From: Streptomyces pyxinae
GTDB taxonomy: Bacteria > Actinomycetota > Actinomycetes > Streptomycetales > Streptomycetaceae
Assembly (NCBI RefSeq): GCF_024756275.1
Contig: NZ_JANUGQ010000010.1
Coordinates: forward strand, 124,001 to 188,000
Length of the DNA: 64,000 bases
Direction: 5' to 3'
In this document: positions 17,558 to 25,748 of the stretch, in pieces
Layout: each line of letters opens with the position of its first letter
Numbering within the stretch: the stretch's first letter is position 1
Notes under the pieces: model-generated
The model's database searches: none
Told to the model about the DNA's origin: nothing
The model's input: the letters and a program-made list of their open reading frames with translations, nothing else
Position numbers and translations under genes: made by a program

Positions 17558-18421
17558 ATGCGCATCGTGCACGCGGTGTACTCACCCCTGGCCGCCGCCG
17601 TGCCGGCCCTGGTGCTGGCGCTCCTCCTGGGCGCCACCGCACCGGCGCCGGCCCAGCAGTCGCCCGGCGGGCGCCCCGCGGCGCGGGCGGCGGCACCGGG
17701 CATCGCCACCATCGACCTGCTGGCCGCCTTCACCGCCGGGGCGGCCCGGGAGGCGGGTGGCGAGGCCGTGCTGCGCGGCCGGATCACGGCGGCCGCCGTC
17801 TCGGCCTCGGAGGCACTCACCGCGAGCGGGGTCCGGGCCCGGCTGCGGCTGGTCGGCATCGGCCGGACGGACGTGCCCGCGCGGCTGGACGCGGTGGGCG
17901 ACGCGCTGCTCAAGGCGGTCGCGCGGCGCGGGGACGGAGTGGCCGACGGACTGCCCGCGCTGCGCGACCGGTCCGGCGCCGATCTGGTCACCGTGGTAGT
18001 GGCCGGCCGGGGGACGGCGGGGCTGGCGCACCGGCCGCGCCGGATCACCGCCGCCACCTCCGCGTACGGCTACAGCGTGGTGGCGGGAAGCTCGCTGGCC
18101 CATCACTCGCTGGCGCACGAGCTCGGCCACAATCTGGGCGCCCAGCACGACTATGTGACCACTCCCCGGGCCGGGAGCAGCGCCCGGGGCTACTTCCCGG
18201 CGTCGGGCGCCTGGTCCACGCTGGAGGCGTACGAGTCCAGCTGCCGCCGGGCCACGGGCGGGCCCTGCACCCGCATCAACCGGTACTCCAACCCCCGGCA
18301 GGTCTACCGGGGCGAGCGGCTGGGCACCCCGCTGGGCGGTTCCCGGCCGGCCGACACCGTACGGGCCTTCAACGCCGTCGTGGGGATCGTGGCCGGCTAC
18401 CGCCACCGCCCGGGCGGCTGA
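17558..18421 (+). CDS. Secreted zinc metalloprotease (metzincin, reprolysin-like)
   Basis: A 287-aa protein with ATG 17558 and GGAAGGA 7 nt upstream. The N-terminus is a signal peptide: MRIVHAVYSP, a hydrophobic core (AAAVPALVLALLLGAT), then an Ala-rich cleavage region near APAPAQ. The catalytic zinc motif HELGHNLGAQHD lies at ~187-198, with His187, His191 and His197 as ligands and Glu188 as base, the metzincin pattern HExxHxxGxxHD. The Met-turn is less obvious. Cys pairs near ESSCRRATGGPCTR could form a disulfide. It is expected to be an extracellular protease. The open frame upstream of the start is not used because signal peptide and ribosome site agree. Confidence 0.9.
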   Translation: MRIVHAVYSPLAAAVPALVLALLLGATAPAPAQQSPGGRPAARAAAPGIATIDLLAAFTAGAAREAGGEAVLRGRITAAAVSASEALTASGVRARLRLVGIGRTDVPARLDAVGDALLKAVARRGDGVADGLPALRDRSGADLVTVVVAGRGTAGLAHRPRRITAATSAYGYSVVAGSSLAHHSLAHELGHNLGAQHDYVTTPRAGSSARGYFPASGAWSTLEAYESSCRRATGGPCTRINRYSNPRQVYRGERLGTPLGGSRPADTVRAFNAVVGIVAGYRHRPGG

Positions 18422-18515
18422 GCCCGCCGGCGGACGACCGGTCACCGGCGGACAACCGGTCGCCGGTCACCGGCCACCGGTCGCCGGTCACCGCCGACTC
18501 ACGGCGGGCGGGCCC

Positions 18516-18717
18516 GGGCCCTGACACACGAACGCCCCCACCGGAGACGGAGACCGGGCCGGATCGCCGGGCGGGCCCGGCACCGGGCCGGCGTACGGCC
18601 AGGGCCCGGCCACCCCCTCCCGGTTCCGCCCGCCCCCTCGGGCCCCCGGGCTCTCCCGGGCCGTGACGCGCGAACGCCCCCGCCGGAGACCGGGCCGGAT
18701 CGCCGGGGCGGGCCCGG
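18516..18717. repeat. Two copies of a ~60-bp direct repeat
   Basis: 18516-18580 and 18658-18717 are near-identical: both contain GACxCxCGAACGCCCCC and CGGAGAC, followed by CCGGGCCGGATCGCCGGG. Between the protease stop and here (18425-18492) there are also short tandem CCGGTCACCGG-type units. It lies in the 500-bp gap before the MBL gene. No coding potential is supported. Confidence 0.55.
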
Positions 18718-18756
18718 CCGGATCCCGGTGGCCGGGGCGGGGGTCCGCACCCGGCA

Positions 18757-18794
18757 CCTTCCGAGGGAGCGGGGCCTCCCGCTCCCTCGGAAGG
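18757..18794. terminator. Perfect 17-bp hairpin with GCCT loop
   Basis: Arms at 18757-18773 and 18778-18794 pair perfectly over 17 bp with a 4-nt loop. It sits between the secreted protease gene and a TAGGCT -10-like box at 18863-18868 preceding the MBL gene, so it probably terminates upstream transcription. Confidence 0.6.
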
Positions 18795-18921
18795 GCCCCC
18801 GACAACTCCGGGTGCCGCCGGGCGGGGCGAGCGGCGCGCCCGCGTCCCGGGCGGCCGGGGTGCGTAGGCTGGCGGCCCGGGTGAGCGGCGGCCCCCACCG
18901 GGGGCGGAGAGGGGCGGGACG

Positions 18922-19722
18922 ATGCGCGACGGAGCCCTCGTCCGGCTGGCGGCCGGGGCACATCTCGTGCACGGCGGCGACACCAACTGGGTGATCCTCG
19001 CCGACGGGGACGCGGTCACCCTGGTGGACACCGGTTATCCGGGCCACCATGCCCGGCTGCTGGCTTCGCTCGCCGCGCTCGGGCACACCCCGGAGGCGGT
19101 GACGGCGGTGCTGGTCACCCATGCCCACTCGGACCACATCGGCTCGGCGGCGGCCCTGCACCGCCGGTACGGCACACCGGTGCTCGGCCACCCGGCCGAG
19201 GTACCGCACCTCCGGCGCGCGTTCACCCATCAGGTCACGCCCGGCCAGGTGCTCCGCGCCGCCTGGCGCCCCGGGGTGGCGCCCTGGGCGGTACGCGCCC
19301 TGCGGTCCGGCGGCACCCGCGACGTACGGGTGACCGGGGCCGGGGCCTTCCCGGTGGCAGCGCTGCCGGACAGGACGCCGGAGGGGGCGCCGGACGGGTC
19401 GCCGGGCGCGCCGCTGGACCTGCCCGGCGGCCCGGTGCCGGTCCCCACGCCGGGCCACACCGACGGGCACTGCGCCTATCTGCTCCCCGGCCCCGGGGTC
19501 CTGCTCTCCGGGGACGCCCTGGTGACCGGGCATCCGACCTCGCGGCTCCGGGGCCCGCAGCTGCTGCCCGGCATGTTCCACCGGGACCGGAGCCGGGCGC
19601 TCGCCTCGCTGGCCGTGCTGGAACGGCTGCCGGCCGATGTGCTGGCGCCCGGTCACGGCCCCGTGCACCGGGGGCCGCTGGACCGGGCGGCCGCACTGGC
19701 CAGGGGCCGGGCGCCCCGCTGA
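18922..19722 (+). CDS. MBL-fold metallo-hydrolase
   Basis: A 266-aa cytoplasmic protein with GAGAGGGG upstream of ATG 18922. The metallo-beta-lactamase fold is shown by VTLVDTGYPG, the metal motif THAHSDHIGSA (HxHxDH), PTPGHTDGHCAYLL, LLSGDALV and LAPGHGPVH, which supply the His and Asp ligands of the di-metal site. An inserted segment around residues 100-150 lacks obvious motifs. The family includes glyoxalase II-, lactonase- and RNase Z-like enzymes; the substrate cannot be told from sequence. It stands alone, with hairpins and repeats on its 5' side. Confidence 0.9.
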   Translation: MRDGALVRLAAGAHLVHGGDTNWVILADGDAVTLVDTGYPGHHARLLASLAALGHTPEAVTAVLVTHAHSDHIGSAAALHRRYGTPVLGHPAEVPHLRRAFTHQVTPGQVLRAAWRPGVAPWAVRALRSGGTRDVRVTGAGAFPVAALPDRTPEGAPDGSPGAPLDLPGGPVPVPTPGHTDGHCAYLLPGPGVLLSGDALVTGHPTSRLRGPQLLPGMFHRDRSRALASLAVLERLPADVLAPGHGPVHRGPLDRAAALARGRAPR

Positions 19723-19818
19723 CCCCGCCGTACCGGGGGCCGGAACCGGGCCGACCCCGCGAGCCGGTCCCGCCGGGAACCGGAGCCCGCCGCTGAGCCC
19801 GCCACGCCGGAGCCCGTA

Positions 19819-19893
19819 GGGGACCCGTACGGGACGCGGCCGGAGTGGGGGGTCCGCACGGCGTCCCGCCGGAGCCCGGGGACCCGTACGGGA
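19819..19893. repeat. Direct repeat GGGGACCCGTACGGGA, two copies
   Basis: Exact 16-bp copies at 19819-19834 and 19878-19893 each contain the 10-bp palindrome CCCGTACGGG. They lie in the 369-bp gap between the MBL gene and the SAV_915-like gene. Function unknown. Confidence 0.5.
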
Positions 19894-19928
19894 TGGCGGA
19901 GTCCGGGCGGCCGTACCGCGTCCCACCG

Positions 19929-19982
19929 CGTCAAGGGGCCGTCAGAGGCCGGTGAGCGATCGTCAAGGGCTCGTCAGGGGCG
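19929..19982 (+). promoter_or_regulatory. 11-bp-spaced CGTCA repeats (response-regulator-type boxes)
   Basis: Four half-sites occur as two head-to-tail pairs: CGTCAAGGGGC at 19929, CGTCAGAGGCC at 19940, CGTCAAGGGCT at 19961 and CGTCAGGGGCG at 19972. The 11-bp period within each pair is the pattern bound by OmpR/PhoB-family regulators. A TTAGCT -10-like element follows near 20006. It lies upstream of the SAV_915-like/lysA operon. Confidence 0.55.
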
Positions 19983-20091
19983 GTCCTGGCGGGGCCCGGC
20001 CGGGCTTAGCTTCGGTGGCGCGCCCCGGTTCCGCCTCCCCGCGCCCGGGGCGCGCCGACCCACCACGCGCCCGTGCGCCAGGAGGACCACC

Positions 20092-20439
20092 ATGTGCCTG
20101 TTCCGCCACCCCGAGGACCCCGAGCCCGACGAACCCGCCCCGGCCGGATGTCTCTGCGTCCCCGTCCGGCCGGGAGGAGGGGCGGAGACCGTGCTCCGGC
20201 TGTTCCGTACGCCCCTGGGCGCCCGTACCGCCGTCGGCTTCAGCGCCCCGGACCGGCTGGTCGCCACGCTCGGCGCCGGACAGCCGTGGATCCGGCTCTC
20301 GGAGTCCGCGCTGCGCGCCGCCGCCGCCCCGCTCGGGGTGGACCTGCTGACCGTGGACCCCACGCTCTCCGCTCCCCCGGTCGCCCCGGCCCGGGCCAAG
20401 ACGCCCACCGCCGCCGGTGTCCCGGCGCGGGCCGCCTGA
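20092..20439 (+). CDS. SAV_915 family protein
   Basis: A 115-aa cytoplasmic protein with a strong CAGGAGGACCACC ribosome site. After an acidic Pro-rich head it has the compact motif set I associate with the SAV_915 family of small actinobacterial proteins: CLCVPVRPG, LRLFRTPLGARTAVGFSAPDRLVATLG, WIRLSESALRAAAAPLGVDLLTVDP. It may be a truncated SseB-like fold. Function is unknown. The lysA-type gene starts 17 nt after its stop, so the two are almost certainly cotranscribed from the promoter region with the 11-bp repeats. Confidence 0.82.
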   Translation: MCLFRHPEDPEPDEPAPAGCLCVPVRPGGGAETVLRLFRTPLGARTAVGFSAPDRLVATLGAGQPWIRLSESALRAAAAPLGVDLLTVDPTLSAPPVAPARAKTPTAAGVPARAA

Positions 20440-20455
20440 ACGGAAGGAGGCGACC

Positions 20456-21796
20456 ATGACCCTCACCACCGCCCCGCCCTCCGGTCCGCCCGCGCCCGCC
20501 GGGGACCTGTCGCACTGGCCGGCCTCCACCACCCGGCTGCCGGCCGGCGGGCTGGCCGTCGCCGGGGTGCCCCTCACCGAATTGGCCGAGCGCTTCGGCA
20601 CGCCCGCGTACGTCCTGGACGAGGGCGAGGTCCGGGCCCGCTGCCGGCGCTACCGGGAGGCGTTCCCGGACGGCGAGGTGCTCTACGCCGCCAAGGCGTT
20701 CCTCTCCCGGGCCATGGTGCGCTGGGTCCGGGAGGAGGGGCTCGGCCTCGACGTCTGCTCCGCCGGGGAGCTGCACTGCGCGGTGACGGCCGGCTTCCCG
20801 CCGGAGCGGGTGCTGCTGCACGGCAACGCCAAGTCCCCGCAGGACCTGCGCACGGCGCTGCGCCTCGGGGTGGGCCGGATCGTCGTCGACGGGCTCTCCG
20901 AGATCGCCCGGCTGGCCGCGGCCGTCTCCCCGGGCGACCGGCAGCGGGTGCTGGTCCGGGTGATCCCCGGTGTGGCGGCCGGCGGCCATCCGAAGATCCG
21001 CACCGGCACGGAGGACCAGAAGTTCGGGCTCTCGGCGGCCGACGGCAGCGCCCAGGAGGCGATCGCCCGGATCCTCGGGCAGTCCCGGCTGGAACTGGCC
21101 GGACTGCACTGCCACATCGGCTCCCAGATCACCGAGGCGGAGCCGTATGTCGTGGCGCTCCGCCGGATGGTGGGATTGCTGGCCCGGGTCCGGGACACTC
21201 ACCGGGTCGTGCTGCCGCAGCTCGATCTGGGCGGCGGCCACGGAGTGGCCCACCGGCCCGGCGACCCCTGGCTCGACCCGGCCGCCCTCGGCACCCGGCT
21301 CCGGGCCGAGCTGGCGGAGAGCTGCGCGGCGGCCGGGCTGCCGGTGCCCCGGCTGGAGGTGGAACCCGGCCGGGCCGTCGTGGGGCCGGCCGGGGTGGCG
21401 CTCTACCGGGTGCTGGCGGTGAAGCGCACCGGTGAGCGGCTGTTCGCCGCCGTCGACGGCGGGATGAGCGACAATCCGCGGCCGGCGCTGTACGGGGCCC
21501 GGTACGCGCCGTGCCTGGTCGGCCGGGCCTCCACCGCTCCGGAGATCCCGGTCACCGTGGCGGGCCGGCACTGCGAGGCGGGCGACGTGCTGGCCGCCGG
21601 GGTGCGGCTGCCGGGCGACCTGCGCCCCGGCGATCTGCTGGCGGTCCCGGTGGCGGGGGCGTACCAGCTGTCGATGGCGTCCGGCTACAACCTGGTCGGC
21701 CGGCCCCCGGTGGTGGCGGTCCACGAGGGCGCGGCCCGGCTGCTGGTCCGGCGGGAGACGGCGGACGACCTCTGGAGCCGGGACGTGGGCGAGTAG
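20456..21796 (+). CDS. lysA: Diaminopimelate decarboxylase-type PLP enzyme
   Basis: A 446-aa alanine-racemase-fold decarboxylase with GGAAGGAGG before ATG 20456. Key residues are visible: PLP-binding Lys80 in YAAKAF, HCHIGSQI, the Gly-rich phosphate site DLGGGHG, EPGRAVVGPAG, the catalytic Cys in GRHCEAGDVL, and the active-site Tyr region AGAYQLSMASGYN. The expected reaction is meso-diaminopimelate to lysine plus CO2. Streptomyces usually has another lysA near hom/thrC. This copy is in an operon with a SAV_915 gene and lacks amino-acid-biosynthesis neighbours, so a related substrate is possible (inference). Confidence 0.9.
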   Translation: MTLTTAPPSGPPAPAGDLSHWPASTTRLPAGGLAVAGVPLTELAERFGTPAYVLDEGEVRARCRRYREAFPDGEVLYAAKAFLSRAMVRWVREEGLGLDVCSAGELHCAVTAGFPPERVLLHGNAKSPQDLRTALRLGVGRIVVDGLSEIARLAAAVSPGDRQRVLVRVIPGVAAGGHPKIRTGTEDQKFGLSAADGSAQEAIARILGQSRLELAGLHCHIGSQITEAEPYVVALRRMVGLLARVRDTHRVVLPQLDLGGGHGVAHRPGDPWLDPAALGTRLRAELAESCAAAGLPVPRLEVEPGRAVVGPAGVALYRVLAVKRTGERLFAAVDGGMSDNPRPALYGARYAPCLVGRASTAPEIPVTVAGRHCEAGDVLAAGVRLPGDLRPGDLLAVPVAGAYQLSMASGYNLVGRPPVVAVHEGAARLLVRRETADDLWSRDVGE

Positions 21797-21889
21797 CCCC
21801 CCCGGGGGCTCCCGGCCCCGGCCCGGTGGGGGGGGCACCCGGGCCGCCGGGGGCCTCCGGCGCGGCGGGCCCGGCCGAGCGGACGAGTG

Positions 21890-22260
21890 ACGCCCCCGGG
21901 CCGCGGCGAGGGTACGCGCCCGGGGGCACGCGCCCGGGGTGGTGTCCGCCCGGACGGGACCGAAGGGGGCACGCGCCCGGAGTTTCCGTCCCGCACGGTG
22001 ACCGCCGGGACGGGGCCGGGGGCACGCGCCCAGGACGGCGTCCACCAGGGCCCCGGAGTCGTGGGCCCAGGACACTGACCGCCGGGGCCCCGGAGTCGTA
22101 CGCGCCCGGGACGGTGACCGCCGGGGCCGGCCGGGACGGCGTCACCAGGGTGGGCCCGGAGGGCGCGCACCCGGGACGGTGACCGCCAGGCGGCCCCGGA
22201 GGGCGCGCGCCCGGGACGGCGTACACCAGGGCCCCGGGGCCCCCGGGACGGTGGCCGTCG
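21890..22260. repeat. Cluster of degenerate interspersed GC repeats
   Basis: The 584-bp gap after lysA is dominated by imperfect copies of a few units: CGCGCCCGGGACGGTGACCG (e.g. ~22101 and ~22167), GACGGCGTCCACCAGGGCC-type boxes (~22033, ~22217) and GGGGCCCCGGAGTCGT (~22053, ~22086). Copies are arranged at roughly 50-80 bp intervals. It is not CRISPR-like because units and spacers are not uniform. Confidence 0.6.
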
Positions 22261-22367
22261 GGGCCGGCCGGGTGGGCGCTCGCCCGGCCGGGGCGCCCGC
22301 CCGGGCTTCCCGGCGCTCCGCCGGCCGCGCCCCGGCGGGGTGCCTGAGCGCGCCGGGAGGCAGGGCA

Positions 22368-22381
22368 TAGCCTGGGCGACA
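22368..22381 (+). promoter_or_regulatory. Probable -10 box of a leaderless transcript
   Basis: TAGCCT at 22368-22373 lies 7 nt before ATG 22381 and there is no close Shine-Dalgarno sequence. This fits a leaderless mRNA beginning at or next to the start codon, common in Streptomyces. Confidence 0.45.
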
Positions 22382-23451
22382 TGTCCGAAACACCTGATCA
22401 GAGCCCTGCGCACGGTGCGCACGGCAGGTCTCCGAGCACGGCGGACAGGTGGGCGTCGATCAAGCGGTCGCCCTTCCTTCCGGCCTTCGTCCTGGTCCTC
22501 ATCCTGGCGGCGGCCGCGGCACTCTTCGCCGGCTCGTACACCTACTCCATGGCCAATCCCACCCCGCACCACATCCCGACGGCGGTGGTCGGCCAGGCCG
22601 GTTCGCCCGAGGGGAAACGCTTCATCGGAGGCATGGAGAAGGCCCTCAACGCCTCGCTGGAGCTGCGGCCCTACGACTCCGAGGGAGCGGCCCGGCGGGC
22701 GGTGGACGAGCAGGAGGTCTTCGCCGTGCTGGCGGTCCGGCCGGCCGGCGTCCGGCTGGACGTGACGGGCGCCTCCGGGTCCTCGGTGGCCCAGTTGCTG
22801 GCCGAGTCGGGGACGAAGGTCGGCAAGGCGACCGGAGTGCCGGTCCAGGTGCGGGACGTCAAACCGCTCCAGCCGGGTGACCCGCGCGGGCTGGCGCTCT
22901 TCTACATCTCGCTGGCGGCGGTGATCATCGGCTTTGTCGGGGCCATCCAGCTCAGCGTGCACGCCTCGGCGCTCAATCCGGCCGAGCGGATCGCCTTCAC
23001 CGCGTTCTACGCGCTGCTCGGCGGCTTCACCATCGCCGCCACCGTGGACTGGCTGCTGGGCGCGGTCCGGCTGCCGTTCGTGGAGTCCTGGCTGATTCTC
23101 GCGCTGACGATGTTCACCTCGGGGATGGTCTTCTCGATGTTCAACGTCCTGCTGCGCCGCTGGGCGATGATCCCCACCTGGGGGCTGATGGTGCTGCTCG
23201 GCAACCCCTCGTCGGGCGGGGCGGTCTCCTGGCCGCTGCTGCCCTCGCTGCTCGGGCACATCGGCCGCTGGCTGCCGCCGGGCGCCTCGGTGACGGCCCA
23301 GCACACGGCCGTCTACTACGGCGGGCACCAGCACCTCTTCCCGTTCGCGGTGCTGGGGGCGTGGGCGCTGGTGTCCAGTGCCGTCTTCTGGTTCTGGCGC
23401 CACCGCCACCCGGGCGGCCGGCCCGGCTCGGGCGCCCACGCCGCGCACTGA
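22381..23451 (+). CDS. ABC-2/DUF3533-like integral membrane protein
   Basis: A 356-aa protein. One membrane helix (~30-52, FLPAFVLVLILAAAAALFAGSYTYSMANP) is followed by an extracytoplasmic domain of ~120 residues (HIPTAVVGQAG...). Five more helices follow, including LALFYISLAAVIIGFVGAIQL, AFYALLGGFTIAATVDWLLGAV, SWLILALTMFTSGMVFSMFNVLL and a last one near the C-terminus. This topology, with NPSSGGAVSWPLLPSLLGHIGRWLPPGA near the end, matches the YhgE/Pip and DUF3533 group related to ABC-2 permeases. No ATPase partner is adjacent. The transported substrate, if any, is unknown. Confidence 0.85.
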   Translation: MSETPDQSPAHGAHGRSPSTADRWASIKRSPFLPAFVLVLILAAAAALFAGSYTYSMANPTPHHIPTAVVGQAGSPEGKRFIGGMEKALNASLELRPYDSEGAARRAVDEQEVFAVLAVRPAGVRLDVTGASGSSVAQLLAESGTKVGKATGVPVQVRDVKPLQPGDPRGLALFYISLAAVIIGFVGAIQLSVHASALNPAERIAFTAFYALLGGFTIAATVDWLLGAVRLPFVESWLILALTMFTSGMVFSMFNVLLRRWAMIPTWGLMVLLGNPSSGGAVSWPLLPSLLGHIGRWLPPGASVTAQHTAVYYGGHQHLFPFAVLGAWALVSSAVFWFWRHRHPGGRPGSGAHAAH

Positions 23452-23532
23452 GGGCTCCGGCCCGGGACGCCGGGCGGAAGGAGGTCCGGCCGGGGCCGTG
23501 CCCCGGCCGGACCCGGCCCCCGGGCGGGGCGA

Positions 23533-24192
23533 TCAGGCCCGGAACGTCTCCGGGCGCTCCGGCGAGGCGGCGGCGAGCGCCTTGGTGACTCCCTCGGTGC
23601 CCTCGCGCAGCCCGTAGACGGGCGAGTCGGGCTGCTGGCGCCAGGACTCGTCCAGGCCGCCCGCGTCCACCGTGTCGAAGCCCAGTTCGTCGATGAGTTC
23701 CCGGACGATCCGCTTGCCCCGCTCGTCGTCGCCGGCCACCGGCAGCGCGATCCGCTCCGGGTCGCCCGCCGGGCGGTGGCGGTCCAGGATGTCCTGGGCG
23801 TAGGTGCCGTTGAACGCCTTGATCACCGGGTGCCCGAGGTGCCGCTCGGTCCAGCGGCTCTCCGGCAGCCCGTCCTCGATCTCCGCGATCCGGCCGTCCC
23901 GCTGGCGCGGGTAGTAGTTGTTGGTGTCGATCACGACGAAGCCCTCGGCCGCCCCGTCGAAGAGCCCGGACGGCAGATCCGGCACGGCCTTGAGGGGAAC
24001 GGTGACCACCACGACCTCCGCGCCCCGGGCCGCCTCGGTGGCGGCGACCGGGTGGGCGCCGGTCTCCTCCGCCAGTTCGGTGAGGGTCGCCGGACCGCGC
24101 GAGTTGGCCACCGAGACCTCGTGGCCGAGCGCGGTGAGACGCCGGGTGAGATTGCCGCCGATGTTGCCCGCGCCGATGATGCCGATCTTCAT
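23533..24192 (-). CDS. F420-dependent NADP reductase-like NAD(P)-binding protein
   Basis: A 219-aa Rossmann protein with ATG 24192 and GGAGGGCC upstream. MKIGIIGAGNIGGNLTRRL is the dinucleotide loop; SRGPATL, EVVVVTVPLKAVPDLP and VIDTNNYYPRQRDG are typical of the NADPH:F420 reductase/NADP-oxidoreductase coenzyme-F420 family, as is HPVIKAFNGTYAQDIL. The C-terminal part (VRELIDELGFDTVDAGGLDESWRQQPDSPVYG) fits the same family. It may reduce NADP or another substrate using F420, or may be an F420-independent relative; sequence alone does not settle this. Apparently monocistronic. Confidence 0.88.
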   Translation of the reverse strand: MKIGIIGAGNIGGNLTRRLTALGHEVSVANSRGPATLTELAEETGAHPVAATEAARGAEVVVVTVPLKAVPDLPSGLFDGAAEGFVVIDTNNYYPRQRDGRIAEIEDGLPESRWTERHLGHPVIKAFNGTYAQDILDRHRPAGDPERIALPVAGDDERGKRIVRELIDELGFDTVDAGGLDESWRQQPDSPVYGLREGTEGVTKALAAASPERPETFRA

Positions 24193-24425
24193 GGGGTGGC
24201 CCTCCGGAAGTCCTTGTGTCGCCGTGTACCGGGACACGTACCGGAGCCAACCTCCGGTCCGGTGGGGATATTCCGCCGGGGACACTCCGTGCCCGGAACC
24301 GCCGGCCCGGCACCGGCCGGCGGGAGGAGCCACTCCGGGGCAGCCGTCCGGGTGCTTCCGGGCGGGGCCGGAAAAAAGTCGGGCGCGGCGGGCATCCCGG
24401 CGCCCGCTTCGGTGAGACGTAGGGC

Positions 24426-24782
24426 ATGGGAGTGGATTTCGGACACGAGCAGGACGTGCTGATCGGCACCAGGCCCCGGGCGCGGGTGGAAGACGCGTAC
24501 CGGCGGCTGGAGCGCGAGGGGGACATACCCGGACGTCCGGCGCACTTCTCGGCGGGCGCCCTGGAGGCGTACGGCTGGGCACTGGGCCGGTCCCCGAAGG
24601 CGCCGGTCACCGGCGCCGTCTGCCTGGACGGTACGCCCTCCAGCCAGCTGCTGACCGCCGAACTGGACGCGGCGGTGGTGCGGCTGGACGATCCCACCGA
24701 GGCGGTCGGGCCCCGGGCCGAGGCGGCCGGCGCGCATGACGCGCTGGCCTGGCTCTGCGGGCTGATCGAGGAACGGCCCTGA
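24426..24782 (+). CDS. Hypothetical protein (118 aa)
   Basis: A 118-aa protein with no recognised domain. It is acidic and predicted soluble, with a helical region DAYRRLEREGDIPG, a central GRSPKAPVTGAVCLDG, and a C-terminal helix AHDALAWLCGLIEERP. A TAGGGC element sits at the very start, so the start could be leaderless or slightly downstream. Codon bias at third positions supports coding. It is divergent from the F420-reductase-like gene; whether they work together cannot be told. Confidence 0.6.
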   Translation: MGVDFGHEQDVLIGTRPRARVEDAYRRLEREGDIPGRPAHFSAGALEAYGWALGRSPKAPVTGAVCLDGTPSSQLLTAELDAAVVRLDDPTEAVGPRAEAAGAHDALAWLCGLIEERP

Positions 24783-24837
24783 CCCGGCCGGCGGCATCGC
24801 TTCCCGGCGCCCCGGCGACCGACGTCTTGGCGTCTGA

Positions 24838-24873
24838 CGCCTGACGAGGCGCCTGACGGGACGCCTGACGACC
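24838..24873. repeat. Three 12-bp tandem repeats CGCCTGACGRGR
   Basis: CGCCTGACGAGG, CGCCTGACGGGA and CGCCTGACGACC follow one another without gaps, preceded by a related TCTGACG. They lie in the 353-bp non-coding region 24783-25135, which otherwise holds only a hairpin at 25095-25129. Confidence 0.6.
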
Positions 24874-25094
24874 GGCGCGATCCGGTGCCCGGCGACTTCC
24901 GCTGACGGCCGGCTCCGGGTTCCGCCGTCTCACCGCCCCCGGACCGACTCGGCGGCGGGCACCACGGTGCGGCGTGGCGGCCACGCGCGGACCGCCTCCC
25001 CCGACGGCGCGGGGCGGGCAGGGACAGGCCGACCCGGACGGACAGGCACGGGCCAGGCAGGCACGGAACGAACGGTGGAGGGCCCCGGCGTTCC

Positions 25095-25129
25095 TCGGCC
25101 CGTCCGGTCGCGGTGACCGGACGGGCCGA
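25095..25129 (-). terminator. Strong hairpin downstream of small - strand gene
   Basis: Perfect 15-bp arms TCGGCCCGTCCGGTC (25095-25109) and GACCGGACGGGCCGA (25115-25129) enclose a 5-nt loop. It begins 6 bp beyond the stop of the 64-aa gene and probably terminates it. Confidence 0.7.
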
Positions 25130-25135
25130 AGAGCG

Positions 25136-25330
25136 TCAGGTGCCCGGCCTGCGGGGCAGTCCCGGGCCGGGCGGCCCGGATGGGCGCCCCCGGACGCTGC
25201 TGAAGTCCATGGCGAGGCTCATCCGCCGGATGGTCTCCTCCGCCACCTGGCGGACGTCGGCGGGGACGTCCCCGCGCTCCTCTATGAGCGTGTCGTAGAT
25301 CGGGGCGTCGCCCCGCACCGCGTACTCCAT
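25136..25330 (-). CDS. Small hypothetical protein (64 aa)
   Basis: A 64-aa protein with GGAAAGG upstream of ATG 25330. The first 45 residues form a regular acidic helical segment (YDTLIEERGDVPADVRQVAEETIRRMSLAMDF), and the tail is Pro/Gly/Arg-rich and disordered. No domain is recognised. A good ribosome site, a strong terminator after the stop and a palindrome 70-90 bp upstream make it a convincing small transcription unit. It could be a small regulatory or adaptor protein, but nothing in the sequence shows what it binds. Confidence 0.68.
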   Translation of the reverse strand: MEYAVRGDAPIYDTLIEERGDVPADVRQVAEETIRRMSLAMDFSSVRGRPSGPPGPGLPRRPGT

Positions 25331-25399
25331 GTCGCTGCCTTTCCGAAGAAGCCGGCTGACCGCTCCCCGCCGCTGCCGGAAGCAGCACGAGTCTACGAG

Positions 25400-25420
25400 T
25401 CGCGATCGTAGCGATCGCGA
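25400..25420. promoter_or_regulatory. Perfect inverted repeat, possible operator
   Basis: TCGCGATCG-TAG-CGATCGCGA forms perfect 9-bp arms around a 3-bp centre, 70 bp upstream of the small - strand gene in the 418-bp gap before the SDR gene. CTACGAGTCGCGATCG continues the symmetry loosely. It looks like a regulator binding site rather than a terminator. Confidence 0.45.
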
Positions 25421-25748
25421 AGGGCGCGGGTCGCCCGGGTTCCCGCCAGAAGGGGTCGGTTACCGGCCTTGATCGGCCGGATTGTGCCCCTGCCCGGGGC
25501 GGCCGCTCCGGCGGGCCGGCCGTCCGGGCCCCGGGCCGCCACCCGGTCGGCGCAGCGCGGGAGCGGGACCGGACGCCGCCCGGCCGGCCCCGGAGCCGTA
25601 CCCGACCCGCCGGGGAGACGGGAGGCGCCGGGAGGGACCGGCGCGTCCCGGCGGCCCGGATCCACTGCCTCCGCCGGGCGGGGCCGGGCGGAATCTCCGG
25701 GAAAGGGGGACGGTGGAAGCACGCACGATCGGTACGGAGGAACCCTTC

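Noticed and set aside
21890..22260. Possible CRISPR array
   Set aside because: Repeat units vary in sequence and spacing, no uniform spacers, and no cas genes are in the window.
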